Of a DNA stretch of 64,000 nt, positions 57,201-64,000 are shown one piece after another; within the stretch, counting starts at the first letter, position 1, and the number at the start of each line of letters is the position of its first letter. The DNA comes from Podocnemis expansa (taxonomy: Eukaryota > Chordata > Testudines > Podocnemididae), in assembly GCA_007922195.1 (NCBI GenBank), contig ML682067.1, positions 8,664,418 through 8,728,417 of the forward strand. The letters run 5' to 3'. A program made the translations under genes and the position numbers. Below the pieces are notes generated by a model. It worked only from the letters and a program-made list of their open reading frames with translations. It was not told the DNA's origin and made no database searches.

Positions 57201-57590
57201 GCCATCTTCTCTACAGTTTCTTTTGAATTATGCAGAAGCATCACACTACGTTAATATCACTTACATTGTCAGCATTGCCTCTTCTTCAGATAACCCCTGT
57301 GTTTTCTAACTGAGCAGGAGTGTCAAGTCCTATTTTAGGAAATAATCATCATGAAACTAGTTCTTTGAGATCAGCCCTAATACCAAAATAATACTGGCAA
57401 ATCCTAGTGCTTCATGGAGAAAAAGTTAATCCAACTGATGCTGCATTTGCCTAGATATTTTTAATTGATAGAAGCTGGAAAATTTCAAAGTGCTCAATCA
57501 GATGAAGGTCTGTGAATGGGACCACCTATATTTAACCAAAAGGATTTTGAAAAGCAATTTTGTGCTTTCATGAATAAAAACACTCCCTAA

Positions 57591-59588
57591 GCTTTAGTCT
57601 ACACTTACCAGGATTTTCTCTGGCAGTCGATGCTAGATATGCAAGGCACCTAAAATACTTTGCATATCTGCCGGTAACTTTCTAAGCTGCCGGGACACAC
57701 TGTGGGAAGCCAACTGCAAATGGCTTGCAGTTGGCTTTCAGCAACTCCTGCTAGGGGGCAGGAGCTGCTATGACGACTTCTGGAGTGCAGCAGCGAGTTC
57801 ATACTCGGTGCTAAATCACACCTGGAAGATCACACATCACTGCTGCCAGGCTAGACACACCATAAGACTGATGACCCACATCATCACAGGTTTTAGAAAT
57901 GCTTTTGCAACTATCCTGCTCTTGAAAGCTTTCTCAGCTCTCAAAAATGAGAGACACAATGCTGTTAAAACTGTACAAATTCTGTACAACCCTGCATTGT
58001 TGCAAAAAGCCAGAATAGATCAGAAATGCCTTCAATTTCTGCTGCAGAGGGCACTAGGAAGTGAAAAATTGTCCTCATCCCAGAGAAGGAAAATCTGCAT
58101 ACCCATTGCACTGCAGTGAGGTGCGAATTGAGAACATGGAGAGGAGTAGGCAACCTGAAAGTATGACAGCAGTGCAGGGAATGCAAGCATCTGGTCTTCT
58201 TTCTCACTATTCTGTAGTACCACTGTGATACAGCTTGAGAGTCAGGGTTCCAGGAGGTAGCCTCAAGTCTTTGGAACATGTTTTTCTAAGTGCACAGCAC
58301 ATTTTATTCCAGCCATGCACTGTCTCCTAGAATTTGGTGAGAATTTCTCTACTGATAAATTCAGCAACAACAAATCTAGCCTCGAAGCTTTTTCAGGTGC
58401 AAGTCCACACCACAGTATTCACTGTTTTTATCTCCTGTTCTTGTTTCATTCAGTCAGAGATTCTGATTCTGGAACCCATCTTCTCACAGAAGAAGAGCAA
58501 ACCAAGACTTCTGAGAAGGAACAATCTTGAAATCCAAGTCCTGATTTTCATTCCAGGGCTACATGCCAATTTTGTATCATGCTTTCACACGTGTATACGC
58601 ACATACGCACAAGCTAAGGATTCAAGAATCCACATAGTTAGATAAGTAGAGTGTACATTGGCAAATCCCCAAATTATCCACGCTTATGCAGTGGTGCACA
58701 CACAAAGCAGTATGGAAAAGGAAGAGATTAAAAAGCATTATGATCCTGACTTACGAAAGTGCTTGTCCCATTCATTTAATAATATATGCAAAAAGTTTCA
58801 GCAAATCAAAAACTTCCATTTCAGGTCAAACAAATCATGTTTTGGGACATTTGGAAAGGCCTACATTCACAAGACAAGAGCAGCAGATGATGGCAAGTTT
58901 CTTGTAAAATTTAGCTAGGACACACCTATAATGTAGAAAAAAGTAAGATTGAAAAATGACATATTTCACTATTATTTGAAGTATATTTTATTATGTATTA
59001 TTATTTTATGTGAACTTGGGATTTACTTTATGTGAATTGGGGATTTTATGCATATAATGAATTGGACTGAAGAATGTTATTATTAATGAACTTGTATCAT
59101 TCACTGAATAGGTCTGCTGTCATTCAGCAATCACCATTAGTCCTTACTGTTTATCAAGAACTATCTTTGTAAAACTTCTACACTGAAACTAAAGTAACCA
59201 TTATACCAACATTGTAACCAAGAGCCCTGCAGGACTCATATGGGAACTTTATATTGTAATGAAAACTTCATTTTGCATCTTGTACTTTGTAACTATATTT
59301 GATGAAACTTCATTTTAACTTTGTAACACCATTTTCAATCTTGTACTTTGTACATTCAATGATGTTTGATGAAGCTTCATTTAGATTTAGCTGTGTGTAA
59401 TACACCTGGATGTGTAAATAAGATGTGTGAACATGAGCATGTGTGTGTGATGTGATTAGTCCAGATGCCAGCCTGCCTCAATGCAATCTGACAGTCTTCT
59501 TTCATTCTTCAGCATCTTAACTGACTGCTCAGTCGATCCAGCTTGACCTTATGGCAGCAGCTCTGCCACCACCAGTGTAGACACGGCC
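57591..59588. mobile_element. Harbinger-like element, about 2 kb
   Basis: The left end GCTTTAGTCTACACTTACC and inward right end GGCCGTGTCTACACTGG share GTCTACACT. Flanks are TAA (57588-57590) and TCA (59589-59591), a TNA-type site. The left 100 bp match the short MITE at 30381. Frames inside (57808-58119 plus, 57965-58279 minus, 58658-58918 plus) have no transposase motif that I can recognise. It may be a decayed intermediate between autonomous parent and MITE, or two neighbouring elements. Confidence 0.4.
59250..59390. repeat. Degenerate short tandem repeats
   Basis: GATGAAACTTCATTT-like and CTTGTACTTTGTAAC-like phrases recur three times (about 59258, 59299 and 59369 for the first). Each ATGAAACTTCAT is itself near-palindromic (ATGAAGCTTCAT at 59369). 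Confidence 0.5.
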
Positions 59589-59852
59589 TCAGTCTCTCCT
59601 GCTGAAGCTGTACTACTTTGTATTAATAATTCAACAGCCTTTGGAACAAGGATTTGAACTTTGGTCTCCCATGTTCTCGGTGAGGACTAACCTCCAAACA
59701 ATTAAGACATTTTCTCTTTTTCTGTGGGCCAGTGATTATTCATGATCATTCACAGGAGCAATTCATAGTTCTGTTACTGAATGTAGATTAGTAATACACA
59801 CTGAGACTATAATTCCAAGATACAGGCTTGGTATTCGTACAAACAAATTCTA

Positions 59853-59955
59853 GGGTGACCAGATGCCCTGTTTTTATTTGGGGCTTTCACTTATACAGGC
59901 ACCTATTACTTCTCACTCTCTGTCACAATTTTTCACCCCTGCTATCTTGTCACCC
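59853..59955. mobile_element. Short MITE (GGGTGACCAGATG family)
   Basis: Starts GGGTGACCAGATGCCC and ends ATCTTGTCACCC, flanked by TA on both sides. The interior (TTTTTATTTGGGGCTTTCAC, CACAATTTTTCACCCCTGC) is the well-known sauropsid foldback MITE of this type. Confidence 0.75.
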
Positions 59956-60317
59956 TAACAAATGTTAGGTTTTGTTAATTTATTTGCATATTTCCACTTT
60001 CCAAGATCAGTCATCTCTATTGAGATTTAAATTTGTCATATAGTACGCTGTTAATAATTGAATGAGAATAGAAGAGTTGTTTTGGGGGTTGATATTGACT
60101 GCATTTGTGTAAGTAAAATGCAAACATGTTAACTATATTAAGCCATGGGCATATTATTTGGCTTGTATCAGATTATCGTCAACATTTAAAATGAATTCAG
60201 TATTGCCATGCAAATGCCATTATTGTAACACGAAGTATTTTAAATATCATCTTTTTTAATGTTAATTTTGTGGCCTGCACAATGACTTAAACTTTGCTAT
60301 AATGAAATGCCTTGTTA
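59956..60317. other. No feature recognised
   Basis: AT-rich spacer. Confidence 0.4.
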
Positions 60318-60510
60318 CAGGGCCAACTCAAGGGGTGTGGCACCCTGAGCCAACTTTTCCTTTTGCGCCTCCATCACCTGGAGTGCACTTGCAGGGGCAG
60401 GAGGAGTAGGGCCGGGCCAGTGGTCTCAAGGCAGCAGAGCCGGTCCAGTGCTCCTAAGATTCAGTACCCTGAGCTGGTACCACACTGGCTTGTCCATTAA
60501 GCGGGCCCTG
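60318..60510. mobile_element. hAT non-autonomous element
   Basis: Starts CAGGGCCAACTCAAGG and ends CATTAAGCGGGCCCTG. Target duplication CCTTGTTA (60310-60317) versus CCTTGTTC (60511-60518), 7 of 8. Confidence 0.75.
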
Positions 60511-60627
60511 CCTTGTTCCTGCAATCAGACCCAATGCTACAGATGCCTATGCTGAAATTTTACCACTAACTTCCATGGGAACACTGTTGCTAACTTTCAA
60601 AACTTCAGTTTGAGTCTCATGATATTT

Positions 60628-60909
60628 GGGCTATGTCCACACATTGGTTTTAAAGCGAAACACAAGTTGTTTCACTTTAAAAAGAGTTATGTCCCCATGA
60701 CATTTCCTTGTTTTGAAATGACGAGCCTCATCATATCAAAACAAGGAACTTTAATTCGAAACACTAAAACCTACTAGGAAAACAAAATAACCCTTGATTC
60801 AGAAGGGTTGTTTTGAAATAACGCTGTTCAGACATGTTATTTCGAAACAGCACTGTTTGGACTCAAAGGTTTGACCTTCCTCCAAGGGTGCACGGCACCC
60901 TAGAGGACT
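60628..60909. mobile_element. Palindrome-rich MITE (TTTCGAAA family), copy E, right end missing
   Basis: Starts GGGCTATGTCCACACATTGG, then TTTTGAAA, TTTCGAAA and AATTCGAAA cores. The block ACATGTTATTTCGAAACAG ... GACCTTCCTCCAAGGGTGC corresponds to the centre of copy C (36108-36160). The sequence stops matching after that centre, so about half the element is present. Confidence 0.6.
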
Positions 60910-61084
60910 GTTTATAGTTATATTTCATATTAATATTTCATATTTGCAATAATCCATGTGATATACCACATGGTTTGGTGCCAATAGAAAAGCTATAATC
61001 TGTTTAGAAGGATTGTATGGTTTATATGTATATGCCTGTATTAGAAATTAGAAATCTATTTGTTTTTATGTGTGTTCCAAGTGA

Positions 61085-63301
61085 TTTGTTCCTAAGGCAA
61101 TCCCAGACTGGGTGTCTGCAGAACTCTACATTGATTGTTTCCGCCACCGTGCAAAGGCTGAAATCGTGGACAAACAACATCCATTACACCATAATCTCAG
61201 CCATGCAGAAAACAATGCCATCCACAGCCTGAGAAACAACTCTAACATTATTATTAAGGAGGCTGACAAAGGAGGTGCAGTCGTCACCATGGATAAACTG
61301 GATTATGAGCAGTAGGGTTATAAACAACTCTCCAACACAACATTCTGCAAAACTCTTTTCTCTGACCTCACTGAAGAATACCATAAAGAAGTACAACACA
61401 TACTCAAGAAACTACCTAAGGCAGCACAGTAACAAATAAAGCCAGATGCATCACCAGAACCCCAACCAGGAATATTCTATCTACTACCTAAAATCTATAA
61501 AAAAGGAAACCCTGGACTCCCCATCATCTCAGGCATTGGCACTCTTGCAGGAGGCTTATCTGGCTATGTGGACTCCCTCCTCAGACCCTATGTTATCAAC
61601 ATCCCTAGCTCTCTTCAAGATACCATGGATTTCCGAGGAAAATCCAATCCATCGATGAGCTTCCTGAAAACATCATCCTGGCCACTATGGGCATAGAAAC
61701 TCTTTACACCAACATCCCACACAAGGATGGATTACAAGCTATAAGAAGAACCATCCCAGATGATGGCACAGCACAGCTTGTGACTGAACTTTGTGACTTT
61801 GTACTCACCCACAACCATTTCAGATTTGAGGACAATTTATACCTCCAAGTCAGTGGCACTGCTGTGGGTACCCGTATGACCCCACAATATGCCGACATTT
61901 TTATGGTTGACTTAGAACAACGTTTCCTAAAGTCTCATCCTCAAGCACCTCTCTTCTACTTATGCTACAATGATGACATCTTCATCATCTGGACCCATGG
62001 CAGGGATGCTCTTGAAGATTTCCACAGAGATTTCAACAATTTCCACTCCATAATCAAATTGAGTCTGGAACACTCCACACAGGAAATCCACTTTCTGGAC
62101 TCTACAGTACAAATTAGGGATGGACACATCAACACCACTCTCTACTGAATACCTACTGATCAGTATAGTTATCTACACCCCTTGAGCTTCCATCCTAAGC
62201 ACAACACACAATCCATGGTCTACAGCCAAGCCCTAAGATATAACCGCATTTGCCCTGATCTCTCAGACAGAGACAGACATCTTCAGGATCTCTATCAAGC
62301 TTTCTTAAAACTACAGTACCCACCTGGAGAAGTAAAGAAACAGTTTGGCAGGGCCAGACGGGTACCCCACAGTCAACTACTACAGGAAAGGCCCAAAAAA
62401 GAAAACAATAGAACGCCACTGGTCACCACACACAACCCTCAAGTCAGACCTCTAAACCAGATCATTAAGGGTCTCCAACCTATTTTAAAAGATGACCCCT
62501 CACTCTCTCTAGCCTTGGGAGACAGACTTCTCCTTGCCTACAGACAACCCCCAAACCTTAAACAGATACTCACCAGCAACTACAGACCTAACAACAGAAA
62601 CATTAAAGTAGGCACATATCCCTGCAACAAATCATGCTGCCAACTCTGTCCACAGATCTGCACAAAAGGCATCATCATAGGACCTAATCAAGCCAGCTAC
62701 TCCATCAAAAGATCCTTCGCCTGCTCATCCACTAATGCAATTTATGCCATCATGTGCTGGAAATGCACTCAAGCCTTATACATTGGACAAACAGAACAAT
62801 CCCTACACAGTAGAATAAATGCACACAAAACTGACATCAGAAATCACACCACCAAAAAAAACCCCAAAAAAACAGTTGCTAAGCACGTCCATCTTCCTAA
62901 GCACTCCATTGATGATTTGTTAACAATGGTCCTCAAGAAAACCAATGGGACATCAAGACTTCAAAGAGAAACAGCTGAAATCGAACTAATACACAAATTA
63001 AATTGTGTAAAAGAAGGGCTGAATCATCACTATGGATTCTTTTCATGTTATAAAAGGTAATTTGACTTCATCCTCCATCTATGTGCTGTTTCCTTGAGTT
63101 TGAATCCTTACAAATGCTCGGATTTGCTCTTGCAGTGTGACCTGATCCCATGTCTTACACTCCCCTGCATTTATTTTCATTCAATTCTCTAAATTCTCCG
63201 TCTTCAAAGCATCTGATGAAGTGGGATATTCTCCCATGAAAGCTCATGTGATAAATAAATCTGTTAGTCTTTAAGTGCCACAACACTTCTTGCTTTTTTT
63301 G
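61085..63301 (+). mobile_element. Penelope-like element, nearly complete 3' part
   Basis: Coding sequence for a PLE reverse transcriptase and GIY-YIG endonuclease (61112-63060) is followed by a 240-bp 3' UTR. The UTR ends GTGGGATATTCTCCCATGAA AGCTCATGTGATAAATAAAT and GTTAGTCTTTAAGTGCCACA ACACTTCTTG. This terminal segment is the source of the type A short repeats elsewhere in the window. The N-terminal part is missing, so the copy is 5'-truncated near 61085. The ends of PLE copies are often irregular, and I see no clear target duplication. Confidence 0.85.
61112..63060 (+). pseudogene. PLE polyprotein: reverse transcriptase and GIY-YIG endonuclease, broken
   Basis: The first part, in one frame (61112 to about 61640), has IIIKEADKGGAVVTMDKLDY, then GIFYLLPKIYKKGNPGLPII and SGYVDSLLRPYV, the PLE RT fingers. 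It carries a TAG at 61313 and a TAA at 61430. A one-base shift near 61640 moves to the second frame. There motif A reads TMGIETLYTNIPH instead of TMDV..LYTNIPH, so the catalytic Asp is Gly. GTAVGTRMTPQYA and CYNDDIFIIW (motif C, both Asp kept) follow, then a TGA at 62146 where the family has Arg, a CGA-to-TGA step. The 292-codon frame at 62182-63060 holds a Cys cluster (PCNKSCCQLC) and the endonuclease AIYAIMCWKC...ALYIGQTEQSLHSRINAHK, with YIG, Arg and His-type residues present. Four lesions make it dead, though the endonuclease part is still open. Confidence 0.85.
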
Positions 63302-63815
63302 CAGAACTATCGTTCCCCTTAACGGCTCCCATCAGGGGACTTCCCTGCTGCAGTGGGCCAAAGAAGAAAGCTGTTTGACCAGTTACACAGACTGACCATG
63401 TGGCCCCACTCCATTTTGATCTGGCAAGGACTCTGAGATAAAAGGCAGGGGACCCATCTCCATTTTGTCTTTAGTCTTCAGTCTTCAGCTTGTCTGCAAC
63501 CGACACCCTCCTCTGGAACTATTCTCCTGGGACTGAACAAAGAACTAAGACCCACCCAGCTACTGCTGCTACAGGGTGCACAGCAGAGATGTGGGACTAA
63601 CCTGTAAACTACATGATCTTCAAGGATTTGCTTTCTATGGGCTCTAAATCATTTGAATGTATGTGATTCACTTTGACCCTTTAACGTCTCTCATATTTTG
63701 TTTGTTTTCCTTTTATATTAAACCTTTAGTTGTAGTTACTAAAGGATTGGCTGGCAGCGTGGTATTTTGGGTAAGAACCAGGCCTATCTTGTTCTCGGTG
63801 ATGTGGCTGGCCCTT
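63302..63815 (+). mobile_element. LTR-like sequence, unassigned
   Basis: A TATA-like GAGATAAAAGGCAGGGGACC (63437-63456) is followed by repeats of GTCTTCA and, 270 bp later, TATTAAACC. A perfect stem-loop CCTTTAGT-tgtagtt-ACTAAAGG lies at 63723-63745. The order promoter-leader-polyA suggests an LTR, and the text is familiar from sauropsid repeats, but I cannot set the ends or the class. Confidence 0.35.
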
Positions 63816-63867
63816 TGACTTTTATTTCAGATTAGCTTAAATCGATTTAACTTAATCCGATTTAAGA

Positions 63868-64000
63868 GAGCCCAGCCCCTGCTCCCCAGCCACTGGCAGG
63901 GGTATTGGGGTGCCCCCATGAGCTCAGCCCCTGCCGCTCAACCAGCAGCAGGGGCTCCAGGGCACCCTGAGAGCTCAGCCCTGGACACTCGGCCAGCAGT
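63868..64000. repeat. 51-bp GC-rich minisatellite, runs off the window
   Basis: Units begin at 63868, 63920 and 63971 with GAGCYCAGCCC, contain a CCAGCAGCAGGGG-like block and a GGGCACCCTGA-like end; the third is cut by the window edge. Just before it, TTAAATCGATTTAA (63839-63852 region) and TTAATCCGATTTAA are palindromic AT blocks like those of the MITEs, so this may be the inside of another DNA element whose other half lies outside. Confidence 0.6.

Noticed and set aside
57965..58279. 104-codon minus frame considered as a transposase
   Set aside because: No catalytic triad or helix-turn-helix pattern is visible; plus-strand frames overlap it fully.
61446..61658. 70-codon plus frame inside the PLE
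   Set aside because: It is an out-of-frame shadow of the real PLE frame that reads GIFYLLPKIYKK over the same bases.

Overview
This window looks like vertebrate nuclear DNA from a sauropsid, most likely a turtle. The evidence is the repeat content: CR1 and L2-type LINEs, MIR/CORE-SINE relics, Penelope-like elements (PLEs) with two kinds of 3' tail, an R4-clade LINE with a restriction-like endonuclease, many hAT and Harbinger-type non-autonomous transposons, and a tRNA-headed SINE with a CR1 tail. Identifications rest on my reading of motifs and remembered family consensus; no database was searched. I found no intact host protein-coding gene. The only candidate host exon is 23721-23788. The window is best read as intergenic or intronic DNA filled with layers of dead mobile elements.

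Layout. 1-1345 holds a minus-strand LTR- or transcript-like unit with degenerate 55-bp repeats. 1.5-15 kb holds small hAT elements, PLE 3' tails (one an inverted pair at 10231-10735), an L2-like LINE fossil (12498-13330) and old SINE fragments. 15-21.6 kb holds a possible LTR, a palindrome-rich MITE, a CR1 3' end, and a longer CR1 copy (17480-20256) split by a TA-flanked element containing a G-rich minisatellite. 21.6-34 kb is quiet apart from the candidate exon, a tRNA-Val-derived SINE, a second PLE inverted pair and three hAT elements with 8-bp target duplications. 34.4-41.8 kb holds four palindrome-rich MITEs, a MITE of the GTCTACACTGCAA type and a 5'-truncated R4 LINE with an open 435-codon frame. 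41.8-57 kb holds PLE tails, nested MIR/MITE/hAT insertions and an L1-like fossil. 57-64 kb holds a 2-kb Harbinger-like element, more MITEs, the best-preserved PLE (61085-63301, reverse transcriptase plus GIY-YIG endonuclease), an LTR-like stretch and a 51-bp minisatellite running off the window.

The elements explain one another in part. The PLE at 61 kb carries a 3' tail that matches about ten short repeats elsewhere, so these are 5'-truncated PLE copies. The SINE at 26.6 kb ends in a CR1 tail, implying mobilisation by CR1. The most unusual structure is a MITE family made largely of short palindromes centred on CpG (TTTCGAAA and TTCGAATT types) with 3-bp A/T target duplications.
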